54,910 nucleotides of DNA from positions 1 to 54,910 of the forward strand of contig CAZAUF010000008.1 in assembly GCA_964488555.1 (NCBI GenBank), given 5' to 3'. Made by a program: the position numbers and the translations under genes. This DNA comes from UBA2112 sp964488555. Its GTDB lineage: Bacteria > Patescibacteriota > Saccharimonadia > Saccharimonadales > Saccharimonadaceae. A model generated the notes under the pieces. It made no database searches. It was not told the origin of the DNA and saw only the letters and a list, made by a program, of their open reading frames with translations. Of the stretch, positions 42,250-53,400 are shown in pieces (position 1 is the stretch's first letter; the number at the start of each line of letters is the position of its first letter).

Positions 42250-43622
42250 TGACAAAAATCGCTGATTATATCGGTGCTTCTGCTGTTGCGAACGTAAAAA
42301 AAGCTATAGAGGCAGCAAAGGTGGCTGACGAATATCACGCGCTTTTATCGCTCACTGAAGAACGTGCATTGGAGCGAGCCGATTTGGTTGACAAAGGAGA
42401 AATAACCGGTCGACTTGCTGGTGTACCATTTGTTGCTAAAGACAACTTCTTGACGCTTGGCGGCACTACGACCGCGGCAAGTCATTTTCTGGAGAATTTT
42501 CATGCACCACTACAAGCAACAGCCATCGAGCGACTCGAAGCAGAAGGTGCGATTTGTATAGGCAAGGCAAACCTCGATGCGTTTGCGCACGGCGGTAGCA
42601 CAGAAAACTCTGCGTTTGGTCCGACATTGAATGCCGTCGACAAAACCCGTGTTGCAGGAGGCTCATCCGGCGGCTCGGCTGTAGCGACGGCACTTGGCAT
42701 TGTGCCATTTGCTCTAGGCACCGACACGGGCGGCTCTATCCGTCAACCAGCCAGCTTCAATGGTGTGGTGGGTGTCAAACCAACCTATGGCACCGTCAGC
42801 CGATATGGTGTGGTTGCCATGGCGAGTAGTACCGATACTATCGGCTGCTTTGCGACGAACGCCGCGGATGCTGAACTGGTCATGGATATCATGGCGGGTC
42901 GAGATGCAAATGACATGACGACACTTCCGGACTTTTTTGAGGTACGGACGACTGGACCAGTCGGCCAAAAAATTGGACTCATAAAGGAGTTTATGACTGA
43001 CGATGTTGACTCCGACGTCAAAGCACGCGTACTGGATTATGTCGAGCGCATGAAAGCCGCGGGGCATACCGTCGAAGAGGTCAGTTTGCCGATGCTCAAG
43101 TACACGCTGGCGATGTACTACATCATCGTACCGGCGGAAGTAACGAGCAATTTGGCGCGTTATGATGGCGTACGATATGGCAACCGTTCCGAGAGTGACA
43201 ACCTGTCGGAACTGTTTGGTAAGTCGCGCGATGTCGGGTTTGAAGCTGAAAACAAGCGTCGCATTATGATTGGTAGCTATGTACTGTCTAGCGGCTATTT
43301 TGATGCGTATTACTTGCAAGCGCAAAAAGCTCGTACGCTACTTATCAATGAATTCAATGAGTTGTTCAAAACATACGATGTGCTTATAGGTCCGGTTACT
43401 CCCACGCCTGCGTTCAAGTTGGGCGAAAATACTGCGGACCCTATCAAAATGTATCTATCTGACATCATGACAGTCGGTGCCAGTCTGGCGGGACTACCTG
43501 CAATAAGCGTTCCTGCCGGTAGTACAGAAAATGGTTTGCCTATCGGAGTGCAGCTCATCGGTCAACGTAGAAGTGATGCGACACTTTTGGCACTTGCCAA
43601 AGACATGGAGGGAGAAGCATAA
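42249..43622 (+). CDS. gatA: Asp/Glu-tRNA amidotransferase subunit A
   Basis: 457 aa amidase-signature glutaminase. The Ser-cisSer-Lys triad is present: Lys64 (VPFVAKDN), Ser139 (GGSSGGSAVA) and Ser163 (DTGGSIRQPA), with the same spacing as S. aureus GatA (75 and 24). It frees ammonia from glutamine and channels it to GatB. It overlaps gatC and the following HEPN-like gene by one base each. Confidence 0.97.
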   Translation: MTKIADYIGASAVANVKKAIEAAKVADEYHALLSLTEERALERADLVDKGEITGRLAGVPFVAKDNFLTLGGTTTAASHFLENFHAPLQATAIERLEAEGAICIGKANLDAFAHGGSTENSAFGPTLNAVDKTRVAGGSSGGSAVATALGIVPFALGTDTGGSIRQPASFNGVVGVKPTYGTVSRYGVVAMASSTDTIGCFATNAADAELVMDIMAGRDANDMTTLPDFFEVRTTGPVGQKIGLIKEFMTDDVDSDVKARVLDYVERMKAAGHTVEEVSLPMLKYTLAMYYIIVPAEVTSNLARYDGVRYGNRSESDNLSELFGKSRDVGFEAENKRRIMIGSYVLSSGYFDAYYLQAQKARTLLINEFNELFKTYDVLIGPVTPTPAFKLGENTADPIKMYLSDIMTVGASLAGLPAISVPAGSTENGLPIGVQLIGQRRSDATLLALAKDMEGEA

Positions 43623-44038
43623 TGGACGCAAGTATCATCATTCTTTTTGCCGTCGTCATTGTACTCGGCGCAGTGTTGTTTGCCATAGTGACGCTTGGAA
43701 AGCGTGGGGGTAGGCTTGACGTAGAAAAGTATCGTGTCAAATGGCTCGAAATAGAACAATCCCTGGTTCGAAACAATGAAGCATCGTGTCACATGGCTAT
43801 CCTGAATGCCGACAAGCTTGTTGATCAGGCACTTCGTGATTTGGGTTTTCCTGGCGAGACGATGGGTGATCGGCTCAAGGCAACTCGCGGTAAGTTGACT
43901 CATCGCGAAGAGCTATGGGCTGCACACAAGCTCCGTAACCGTATCGCGCATGAGCCAGATGTCCGCGTCAGCTACAATCAAGCTCGTCGCGCACTCAGCA
44001 GCTTCAAGCGAACACTGAAAGATTTGGGGGCGATATAA
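43622..44038 (+). CDS. Membrane-anchored HEPN-like protein inside the gatCAB operon
   Basis: 138 aa. Residues 4-26 form one hydrophobic helix (SIIILFAVVIVLGAVLFAIV), followed by a helical cytoplasmic domain with SLVRNNEASCHMAILNADKL and HKLRNRIAHEPDVRVSYNQA. The R105-N-R-I-A-H110 segment matches the Rx4-6H motif of HEPN domains, many of which are RNases; a small structural helical-bundle role is also possible. It overlaps gatA and gatB by one base each (TAATG), so it is translated with the tRNA amidotransferase. Such an insertion in gatCAB is unusual and suggests a role tied to tRNA or translation (inference). Confidence 0.75.
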   Translation: MDASIIILFAVVIVLGAVLFAIVTLGKRGGRLDVEKYRVKWLEIEQSLVRNNEASCHMAILNADKLVDQALRDLGFPGETMGDRLKATRGKLTHREELWAAHKLRNRIAHEPDVRVSYNQARRALSSFKRTLKDLGAI

Positions 44039-45489
44039 TGACCAATTACCGCATGACCATCGGTATCGAATGCCACGTACAGCTTGCGACGGCAACGAAG
44101 CTGTTCAGTCCGGCTGACAACGATGCTCGAGACAAGGAGCCAAACAGCGTCGTTCATCCAATTGATTACGGTCTGCCAGGCATGTTGCCCATCCTGAACC
44201 GTGAGGCGGTGAACTTAGCGGTCAAGGCTGGAAAAGCACTCAATGCCAAAATTGCCAACATCAGTCGTTTCGATCGTAAACATTATTTCTATCCCGACTT
44301 GCCAAACGGCTACCAGATCACACAGATGTACCAGCCGACCATTCTTGCCGGATGGGTCGATGCGCCGCTGCTTGACGAGCACAAAGACGATGGCTCGGTC
44401 AGGGTCCGTATCCATCATGCACACATAGAGGCAGATGCAGGTAAATTGACCCACTATGGCGATTACAGTCTTGTGGATCTCAATCGTGCGGGCACGCCGC
44501 TGATTGAAATTGTATCTGAACCCGATATGCACAGTCCTGCTGAAGCCAAGGCGTACGCTGCTGAACTGCATAAACTCATGGTGTATGCAGGCGTGACGCA
44601 TGGAGATTTGTACCACGGCAATATGCGCTTTGACGTGAATATTTCTGTCGCGCCAGAAGATGCGACCCAGCTGGGTACGCGTGCCGAAGTCAAAAACCTC
44701 AACTCGTTCCGTAGTGTTGAGCGCGCCGCCGAATATGAATTCAAGCGTCAAGTTACCCTGCTCGAAAAGGGTGAGCGCGTAGTACAGGAAACTCGCGGCT
44801 GGGATGATGCGACTGGCAAGACGACGAGTCAGCGAAGTAAAGAGGACGCGCAGGACTATCGCTACATGCCGGACCCGGATATACCGCCAGTCGTGCTTAC
44901 CGATGAAGAAATCGAAAAGATTCAGTCAGAGGTGCCGCATTTGCCACCGTATTATCGTGATAAATGGTCAGAACTCGGACTCGACGTATCAGTCGTCAAT
45001 TCGCTGTTGGCCACGAGATCATATGCCGAGGCGGTCGTCGAGATACAATCTCGCGGCAGCGAACACGCCAAGCGAGTAGCAAACTGGTTTGCGAGCACTG
45101 TCGCAAAGTCTCCTGATGATGCAGAGTCTTCCGCACAGGATGAAACGGAAGTAAATATCGATGGCCTGCTGGAGCTCTCGACCATGGTCGAAGCAAACGA
45201 ACTTTCAAGCACGGCGGCCAAGGAAGTATTCTTGTATATTGTCGATAAGCCTGGAGAAAATGCGCGAACCTACGCCGAGTCGAAAAATCTACTGCAAGTC
45301 AGCGATGAAGGTGCGATCGCAGCGATCGTCGACGAGGTGCTTGCCGACCCAGCGAGTCAAAAAGCCGTCGAAGACATCCGTGCTGGCAATGACAAGGCCA
45401 TCGGCTTCCTTGTCGGTCAAATTATGAAGAAGTCTCAGGGCAAGGCCAACCCTGCTTTGGCGCAAAAGCTTATCCGAGAACGGCTGTGA
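44038..45489 (+). CDS. gatB: Asp/Glu-tRNA amidotransferase subunit B
   Basis: 483 aa. GIECHVQLATATKLFS, YPDLPNGYQITQ, HIEADAGKLTH and RSKEDAQDYRYMPDPD are diagnostic for the GatB kinase/transamidase core; the C-terminal about 150 residues are the tail and YqeY-like tRNA-binding domain. It activates the tRNA-bound Glu or Asp with ATP and accepts ammonia from GatA. Last gene of the operon. Confidence 0.97.
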   Translation: MTNYRMTIGIECHVQLATATKLFSPADNDARDKEPNSVVHPIDYGLPGMLPILNREAVNLAVKAGKALNAKIANISRFDRKHYFYPDLPNGYQITQMYQPTILAGWVDAPLLDEHKDDGSVRVRIHHAHIEADAGKLTHYGDYSLVDLNRAGTPLIEIVSEPDMHSPAEAKAYAAELHKLMVYAGVTHGDLYHGNMRFDVNISVAPEDATQLGTRAEVKNLNSFRSVERAAEYEFKRQVTLLEKGERVVQETRGWDDATGKTTSQRSKEDAQDYRYMPDPDIPPVVLTDEEIEKIQSEVPHLPPYYRDKWSELGLDVSVVNSLLATRSYAEAVVEIQSRGSEHAKRVANWFASTVAKSPDDAESSAQDETEVNIDGLLELSTMVEANELSSTAAKEVFLYIVDKPGENARTYAESKNLLQVSDEGAIAAIVDEVLADPASQKAVEDIRAGNDKAIGFLVGQIMKKSQGKANPALAQKLIRERL

Positions 45490-45495
45490 TATACT
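45490..45495 (+). promoter_or_regulatory. -10 box TATACT for galU
   Basis: It starts right after the gatB stop. The leader of about 20 nt carries GAAGGGGG before ATG45522. Confidence 0.6.
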
Positions 45496-45521
45496 AAAAA
45501 TATCGAAGGGGGATTCTTATT

Positions 45522-46418
45522 ATGAAAAAACCGACTAAAGCAATTATTGCTGCGGCGGGATTTGGTACGCGGTTTCTGCCGCAGACAAAAGCCATGCCCA
45601 AAGAAATGCTGCCACTTATCGACAAGCCTATCATTCAGTATGTCGTTGAAGAACTCGTAGATGCTGGAGTGAAAGACATTATCATTGTCGGCAGTAGCAA
45701 CAAGCGTGCGATCGAGGATCATTTCGATGTGCCGAGCGAGGATTTGCTTGCGAATTTACGTGCAGGCGGCGACAAGAAAAAGCCATACATCGACCTGCTG
45801 GAAGAAATATCTGATTTGGCAAATTTCATTTATGTCCGTCAAAAGGGTCCATATGGCAACGCAACACCCCTGGCATGCGCAGCCCATTTGATCAACCATG
45901 ACGAGCCGTTCTTTTACACGTTTGCGGATGACTTTTTCGTCGCTTCTCCCAGCCGCTTCAGCCAGATGGTAGATGTTTACGATCAACATCGAAAGCCAGT
46001 TCTTACATGTAAGCGCGTCCTCGAAGATGATGAGTACGATCGTTATGGCATTGTCGCTGGTGAAGAACTTGGTGATGGCCTGCTAAAGATGTCTCACATC
46101 GTTGAAAAACCGGGCAAGGCAGATGCTCCGTCAAACATGGCATCAGTGAGTAGTTACTTGCTGGAAGGGTCGTTCTTTGACTATATCGACCGCGCCAAGG
46201 AGGCATACGATGAAGCCAGTGGCGAGTTCAATCTGCAGCCTATCATGCAGCAAATGATCGACGATGGTCATGAACACTTGGCCATGGAGGTCAAAGATGG
46301 TCGTTACTACGATACCGGCAACAAACTGGAATATGTCAAAACAGTCATTGATTTCGGTCTTCGTCACGAAGAAATGGGCGACGACCTACGCAACTATCTG
46401 ACCGAACGCTTAAAATAG
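45522..46418 (+). CDS. galU: UTP-glucose-1-phosphate uridylyltransferase
   Basis: 298 aa. AAGFGTRFLPQTKAMPKEML (nucleotide-binding loop with GxGTRxLPxTK), IDKPIIQYVVEE, and KGPYGNATPL and VEKPGKADAPS are GalU motifs. It makes UDP-glucose for cell-surface glycans. It has its own -10 box and ribosome-binding site and is followed by three small membrane-protein genes. Confidence 0.96.
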   Translation: MKKPTKAIIAAAGFGTRFLPQTKAMPKEMLPLIDKPIIQYVVEELVDAGVKDIIIVGSSNKRAIEDHFDVPSEDLLANLRAGGDKKKPYIDLLEEISDLANFIYVRQKGPYGNATPLACAAHLINHDEPFFYTFADDFFVASPSRFSQMVDVYDQHRKPVLTCKRVLEDDEYDRYGIVAGEELGDGLLKMSHIVEKPGKADAPSNMASVSSYLLEGSFFDYIDRAKEAYDEASGEFNLQPIMQQMIDDGHEHLAMEVKDGRYYDTGNKLEYVKTVIDFGLRHEEMGDDLRNYLTERLK

Positions 46419-46420
46419 TG

Positions 46421-46426
46421 TAAAAT
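46421..46426 (+). promoter_or_regulatory. -10 box TAAAAT, leaderless start at 46434
   Basis: TAAAAT ends 7 nt before ATG46434. Confidence 0.6.
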
Positions 46427-46433
46427 AGTAACT

Positions 46434-46688
46434 ATGGACTGGGCATATGTACTCGTCATCATCTTATCAATTTTTTTGGCACTGTTCCTGATACTAGGTA
46501 TCATACTCGTGATTCTGCTCATCAAGGTCACGCTACAAATCAAATCCGTTACTGACTCGGCCAAGCGTACGGCCGTCGATATAGAGGGGCTGGTATCAAA
46601 CGCGCGTAAATTCGCTGGTGCTGGTATGCTTGCCAAAGTACTGATGGGTCAGGTCAAGAAAATCAAGAAAAAGCGAAAGGACGGATAA
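46434..46688 (+). CDS. Small membrane protein, 84 aa
   Basis: A long N-terminal hydrophobic helix (about 4-32), then an amphipathic region (SVTDSAKRTAVDIEGLVSNAR) and a basic end KKIKKKRKDG. It resembles the DUF948/YtxG-like class of small envelope proteins, which often stand beside YtxH-type genes, but similarity is weak. First of three consecutive small genes, 2 nt before the next. Confidence 0.7.
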   Translation: MDWAYVLVIILSIFLALFLILGIILVILLIKVTLQIKSVTDSAKRTAVDIEGLVSNARKFAGAGMLAKVLMGQVKKIKKKRKDG

Positions 46689-46690
46689 GT

Positions 46691-46876
46691 ATGGGTAAAA
46701 AATTAGCATTGGGTGCAGTTGTGGGAGCGGTAGCAGGAGTTGTCGCAGGTGTATTGATGGCACCAAAAAGCGGCAAAGAAACACGTGGTGATATCAAAAA
46801 GACTGCCGACAATCTGAAAAAGAAGGCCATCAGCAAAGCTCATCACACTTCCAAGAACTCAAAAGCAAAGAAGTAG
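46691..46876 (+). CDS. YtxH-like small membrane protein, 61 aa
   Basis: Gly/Ala/Val-rich hydrophobic helix followed by GVLMAPKSGKETR, the hallmark of YtxH-type proteins, and a Lys-rich tail. In other bacteria YtxH-like proteins are envelope or stress associated; the molecular role is unclear. 2 nt after the previous stop and 1 nt before the next gene, so co-expressed. Confidence 0.8.
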   Translation: MGKKLALGAVVGAVAGVVAGVLMAPKSGKETRGDIKKTADNLKKKAISKAHHTSKNSKAKK

Positions 46877-46877
46877 T

Positions 46878-47180
46878 ATGGCAGAAGAGAAGAAGCGTAA
46901 AAAACCGTTGTCGTTTATCAAGAGGTTTTTCCGTGATCAACGCATGGGTGCGCGTCGTACCGTCATCGAAGAGATGTTCAATGACTACTACGATGACCGC
47001 CGTAACATCTACAAGATGAATTTCATCCGTGGTCTATTCTTTGGTCTCGGCAGTGTGCTTGGTGCCACAGTTGTCGTCGCGCTCGTTGTGTGGGTTCTCA
47101 GTTTCTTCGTGCAAATCCCCGGCATAGGCGATGCCGCCCAGCAAGCCAAAGACGAAATCCAATCCCGCCAAAACCGGTAA
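46878..47180 (+). CDS. DUF5665-like small membrane protein, 100 aa
   Basis: A basic N-terminal cytoplasmic part (EKKRKKPLSFIKRFFRDQR), one helix (about 54-82) with FFGLGSVLGATVVVALVVWVLSFF in which FGLGSVLGATVVVAL is family-like, then QIPGIGDAAQQ and a short charged end. This fits DUF5665, a family of small membrane proteins of unknown function. Last of the three-gene run; no terminator is visible directly after it. Confidence 0.75.
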   Translation: MAEEKKRKKPLSFIKRFFRDQRMGARRTVIEEMFNDYYDDRRNIYKMNFIRGLFFGLGSVLGATVVVALVVWVLSFFVQIPGIGDAAQQAKDEIQSRQNR

Positions 47181-47287
47181 CCTTATTGCCACGCCCCGGA
47201 GTAATTGAACTACGACAAACCGATAGTTTTATTTTTGTCAAAAAAGTTTCGAATGATTCATCATGAAAAAAAGTTACAGATACATTT

Positions 47288-47304
47288 ATTGTAATATTTA
47301 CAAT
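47288..47304. promoter_or_regulatory. Inverted repeat ATTGTAA-TAT-TTACAAT upstream of the RHS gene
   Basis: Perfect 7-bp dyad in the AT-rich 291-nt gap. A TTGACA (about 47317-47322) follows, but no good -10 at 17 nt. Could be an operator for the toxin gene (inference). Confidence 0.45.
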
Positions 47305-47373
47305 AAACTATGTTTTTGACATAAAAATAACAGATAAGCATTTGCAAAAATCTCGAAATATGATTTATCTGAC

Positions 47374-47422
47374 AGAGGTAGGTACTGTGGAAAACTACGC
47401 TGTCGTCGCCTCTTGCTTTTTT
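47374..47422 (+). promoter_or_regulatory. Possible attenuator-like hairpin in the RHS leader
   Basis: AGAGG (47374-47378) can pair with CCTCT (47409-47413), followed by TGCTTTTTT, with internal partial pairing. Weak; it may be part of a longer leader to ATG47472. Confidence 0.3.
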
Positions 47423-47471
47423 GTTCAATTAGGTAGATTTTAAAAGTGTACGTAAGCAAGGGGTGTGTACA

Positions 47472-50400
47472 ATGAAAATTCGGTTCAAAAAAACAAAGTG
47501 GACGCCTAGAAAAACGTCCTACATATTGATCGCCGGAGTTATGGCGTTCACCATCGCGCAGCCATCGTATATGATGGCGCTTTTTAATTTATTTAATCCG
47601 CCAAAAGTAGCGCCACTTTACTCTGAAAAAGTAGCACAGACTTTGCCTCAAGCGGCTGGGTCGTTCGCTCCGGTCTTGCTCGACAATCCTAAATCTGCGA
47701 CCGAAATCGAAAAGCAATATGTCGACGGACGGCTACCGAGTGGCGTGCAACGCATGCATGAGATTACTGATTTGCGTACAGAATATACCAGTACGTATCT
47801 AAACAGCGATGGTACGAGAACTATGGAATACAGCACCATCCAACAGAATTATCGCGAGAATGGACAATGGAAGAGGATAAACAATAAACTGGAATCGTTT
47901 ACTGACTCCTCTGGCAAGTTGAGTTTTCGCGGCAGTGCTGGTAATGCCAGTGCCAGTCTCCGCTCGCTCCACGCGGGCATTTCTCTGGTTGGCGGGTCTG
48001 ATAGTATCGTACTCAAACCTGTGGGTACGACCGATGTCAAACCCGAGAAAGTAGATGACTCTACGGTTATCTACAAGGATGCATGGCCAGGCGTGGACCT
48101 CCGGTACGAACTACGAGGAGGCATGGTCAAAGAATACACGGTCATCAGGGAGAAGTCGGCTCAAACAACCTTCGACTACACAGTGTCCGGTGGTAAGGTA
48201 ATAGCCGACCCGGAGACGAAAGGCGCATTGGCAGTCGAAGGAGTCGATGGGTATCATTTCAGCCCGCTGACCCTCGAAGTCAATGAGCGGGGTATTATCA
48301 GCGAAGAGCGAGTGACGCAACGACCAACAGCTGATGGTATACGTGTTAGCTTGGACAGCGCATGGTTTAAATCGCAACCGGCTTCGGCCTTTCCTATGGT
48401 CATTGACCCGTCATGGACATCCAGCGATCCAAATACGACGTACAAAATGTATAAATCCAATGGAACCTATTGCGCACCGACATCATGCTATGCGAATACG
48501 GGCTCATTATACGACGGCGGCTGGAAGCATTGGCGCACCTACATCAAATTTCCCTATACGCAGCTCAATAACAAATACGTTATCAGCGCGAATATGAAAG
48601 GTACGTATAAAAGTGGTATCGGTGGCAGCACGACGGCAAGCAAGACGATGTATCTTGGAGAAGCAAGCTGCTCAAATGGATTCAACTGTTTTGGTACGCA
48701 AGTCGGCTCCAAGTCTGGCGTGACGACAAACTTTAGCATACCATTCACGACGAAACTACGAAGCCTGGTCAATGCTGACGACTACAGTACGTGGTGGAGC
48801 ATCAAAGGGCAGGAAGGTTCCGCGGTTTCATACAAACCATATACAGTCATAGTCGCAAGTGTCACATATGACAATCCGACGCCCATGGCAAATGTAAATT
48901 CGGCCACTCCGAAAACCGGCTCAGTCATTACCCATACGCAGCCAAGCTTGAGAGTGAATCCTGTTACCGATACTGATGGTCCGGCACAGTACTATTTCCG
49001 TGTCGCAACGGGTAGCAACGCCGAATCTGGCGTCGTCATAAACTCCGGCTGGATCAGTGCCAACCAATGGACCGTGCCAGAGTATCTTCTGCAAGATGGC
49101 ACGACTTACTACTGGCATGTCTATACGCGCCAGAACACATCAGCTCCCATTACTCATCCGAGCTCAAACTGGGCACGCTCATTCAAGATTGATTTGCGCA
49201 CTGGTAAGGACAGTACGCAGGCGTATGATACGGTTGGTCCGGTCGATGTCGATCTCGCTACTGGCAACCTGACTACTTCCGTACAGTCGCATTCTATCAG
49301 TGCGCTTGGCGGAGACATCGGGCTCAATCTTGACTACAATACACCGGCACTCTCGCGACCAGGCTTATCCGCGCAGTATTGGAACAATGATTCGCACTCG
49401 GGATCTGCACTACTTACGAGAAACGATCAGAATATCGCGTTTGACTGGGGGAACGGCACGCCGGATCCATTAATTACGACCAACGCATTTTCTGGTCGCT
49501 GGACCGGGTATATCACGCCAGACCAAAGCGGAAATTATGCGTTTGGCTGCTATGTCAATGATACTTGTAAGGTTTGGGTCAACGATGTTCTCCAGGTCAA
49601 CCAAACGGCTATCGGTGAAAGTTTTGGTAGCCCCATTCACTTGGAAGCTGGCGTGCCAGTAAAGTTCAAAGCAGAGATGGTAGAATTAGCAGGTTACGGT
49701 CTCGTATCTGTCAAAGTAAACGACGGTACTGGGGCAAAAGTTATACCCGCGTCATGGTTCAGTACCGAGCCGCAGCAATTCAAGCAACAGTACGGACTCA
49801 AGGGGTGGTACTACAATGATCCCGCAAGTACCTATACTTTTCCGGGAGACTCCTATGACTCATCACGGCTCATGATGGTGCGCAGCGACAACAAGATTAA
49901 CTTCAACTGGGGCGCAGGAAGTGCTTCACCAGGATTGCCATCAGACAAATTTATGGTTCGTTGGAAGGGCTATCTTACAGTACCGATTACAGGAAATTAT
50001 AAACTCGGTGCCGAGGCAGACGATCGTGTGAAAGTTTATCTAAATAACGATAGCGGCAATCCAGAAATTAATCGGTGGTCAAGTTCTGCGGTCGCAACAT
50101 TGTGGAGTGGTGACATAAGCCTTACGAAGGATCAGCCTATCCCGATAACCATAGAGTACGAGGAGCAGTCGGGTACTGATTCCAAGTTTCGACTATTGGT
50201 CAATCCACTAGGCACCGGTGCACAGGAAATGCCAGTCACATGGCTCACGCCGGGCGCAAACATATTACCAAACGGCTGGGCTATGTCTGTGGGCCTAGGG
50301 GGTGCGAGGTTTGAGCAGTTGCAGGCAAAAAGCGACTCTGCAACTCTTTCTGATAGTTCTGGCCAGAAATACGAATTCAAATATGATACGGCCAAGAAGG

Positions 50401-53400
50401 CGTATACGCCACCCAAGGGCGAAGAAGCAACCTTGGTAGTCAACCACGATGGTAGCTACACTCTTTCAGATATCGATGGCAGTACCTATCTGTTTGATGC
50501 CGAAGGTAAACTGACATCATATGTAGGACCGCAGGATGACCGTCAGCCTGCCGCGCTCAAATACGAATATACGGACAGCCCGCATCGACTTCACAAAATC
50601 ATCGACGGTGTCGATCCAAGCCGTTACGGTCAGCTGTATTATGCTGGTGACCCGGAGTGTGTCACAGGAGCGGGGATGCACGCCGCGCCAGCCGGTATGC
50701 TCTGCGCGTTTATCACGACAGACGGCGACGCTACATACTTCCAGTATTTCAACGAACAGCTTGCGCGAGTTGAGACCCCGGGCGATGCCTATGAGGACTT
50801 TGGCTATGACAACGATTATGGTCGGCTTATCTCGTACCGCGACGTGCTGGCAAACGATGCCGTGTCCTACGGTGTGCGCGACAACGACGCCGAAGTGCTG
50901 ACGCAGATTACCTACGATGGTCTCAGTCGCGTCAGTTCGGTCACGGCACCTGCGCCGACCCCGAGCGCGAGCCGTATGCAGCATACGTTTGACTATGTCG
51001 ATTCAGTCACGGGTGACACCGACACAGGCATCACCGAAATGCATGTCACGGGTGCGAGCGAGCCCAACGGCTTTATGCAGCGTGTCAAATACGACAGCAA
51101 ATTCCGCACTATAGAGCAGACGGATAACGCCGGGCTAGTCACTACCACCACATGGCATGCCGATAAAGACATGGTGCTGAGTATGACCAATCCGCTTGGA
51201 CTCATGTCTACGACCATCTACGATAAAGATGATCTACCTACCGACGAGTACGGTCCTGCGCCGAGCAGCTGGTTCGACCCGGATACGCGAGTGCCGCTTA
51301 GCGCGCATGTCGACGACGTGCCGCATAGCGAGACCAAGTACGACGAAGGTATCGTCGGTCCAAATATCAGCTGGTACAACTATAAAGCTGCTCCGGATAC
51401 ATCGACTACGCCAGACTCCGGCGGATCACTATTTGGTGCTCCACGGCTCAACACCACTGGTATCAACGCCAGCGCCGGGGTACTGTCGGCAGACATTGCT
51501 TCGCCTGCGATCACCCAGGATACCAATTTCACTGGCGTCGGTTATCGTATGACCGGCAAGCTGCATCTGCCAAACGGCACATACTCCATCCGCGCCAAGA
51601 CGACAGACGGTATCCGTGCATGGGTAGACGGCGCACTGGTGCTAAACGGCTGGCACAATGCCAGCAACCGTACGGTCAGCGGCATCACGACGTTCACCGT
51701 AGCAAACGGCGACATAAAGGACTTCCGCGTCGATGTCTATCATAGAGACGGTGCCACTGGTGATTTCAAGCTAGAACTCCAGCAGACAAGTGGATTCACT
51801 TGGACGGACGACTGGTCGAGCTGGCTGAAGCCAGGGTATAATCTTACAACGTCAGAAAAGGCGTACGACAGTGCTCTTAGTGATACGGAAACGAAAACAG
51901 AGTACAGCAACCCAAGCTACGGCACGGTATCCAAAACCATTATCGACCCAAGTGGCCTGAATTTGCAAAACCAGGCGGCATATGAGACTCCAGGTGCTGG
52001 CTACTTACGACAAACGAGTCGTACGATGCCTGGTGGAGCAGACTATACATATAGCTATTATGGTGCTACAGAGGCAGTAGACAATCCATGCACAGTTGAA
52101 AATGATGCAGTTAGTCAGGCTGGTCGTGCAAAGAAAAAAGTGGAACCCGATCCTGACGGAGTGGGTTCGCAAGCTGCTAGAGAATCTGAAATGGTTTACG
52201 ATACATCAGGAAACATTGTCGCCTCTCGGTCTAATAACGATGCGTGGACATGCTTCACATATGACGATAGGGGGCGCTTAGTGGAGTCGGTACAACCTAC
52301 AGTGAATGGACGACCGGGCCGAACCGTACAGTCGACATACGTCGTAGATAACAATCCTCTGAAAAGCAAAATTACAGATTCTGTTGCGGGAACGATTGAA
52401 ACGACAGTTGATTTGTTGCATAGAGTTGCAGCAACGCAAGATGTGTGGGGCAACATATATACTCTTACTTTTGATGACTTTGGTAATGTGACTCAAAAAA
52501 CAAGTCCCCTAGGCACCGAAACATATACATACGATTCTCTATACAAAGTAACCGACTACAAACTGAGTGGTATCACACTTGCAATACTCACATACGATAG
52601 TTATGGACGAGTAGACACTATAGTGTATCCTGAAGCGAAAGATGGTTTGGGCAATACGCTTGTATTAACTCAGGTTAAGTATGACAGTCTAGAGCGTAAT
52701 AACGGATTCACCTACGAGACATCAGACGGTAAAACTGTGAATGAAACGCTTGCTTTGTCGCAACTAGGCAAAGTTATGGGCGTGACTCATTCATATGACA
52801 CGCAGACACTCGTAAGTGACTTTAGCTATGATGGAGTGGGACGATTAACTTCAGCGATTGTGGGCGAAACAAGATTTGACTATGGCTACGCCGCGCCGGA
52901 CAGTACTACCTGCAGCACGAACCTAGACAACAATGCGAACGCACATCTGAACAGCAATCGCACATCGTACACGGTAACTAATGATACGACAAGTGCTATC
53001 ATTGCAGACGAAAAGCTCTGCTACAACTACGCAGACCAACTGACATATAGCACAGACGCAAATATCGGTGAACCGGCTTACGATGATCATGGAAACACGG
53101 TATCTTTCGAAGGAAACGGATCGGCACTGACGTTCGAGTATGACGCAAGCGACCAAAACATAGCGGTTGCGCAAGGCGCGAAGCGAACCGAATATGTAAA
53201 ATCTACCAGCGGAGGTTTGTTGCGCAAGAAAGAATACGATTCAAATTCTCTCGTGGCTTCGTATCGATATGTTGCAGGTGGTACAATTTTGCAAACCTGC
53301 TCACTGACAGATGACAATGACTGTACGACGATAGATAAGTATATCTCGCTGCCAGGAAATGTCTTATTAACTCTCTCACCGAATAATCCAGACACAGACA

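Noticed and set aside
47374..47422. Known riboswitch class upstream of the RHS gene
   Set aside because: The leader does not match any riboswitch consensus that I can recognise; only a weak hairpin is supported.
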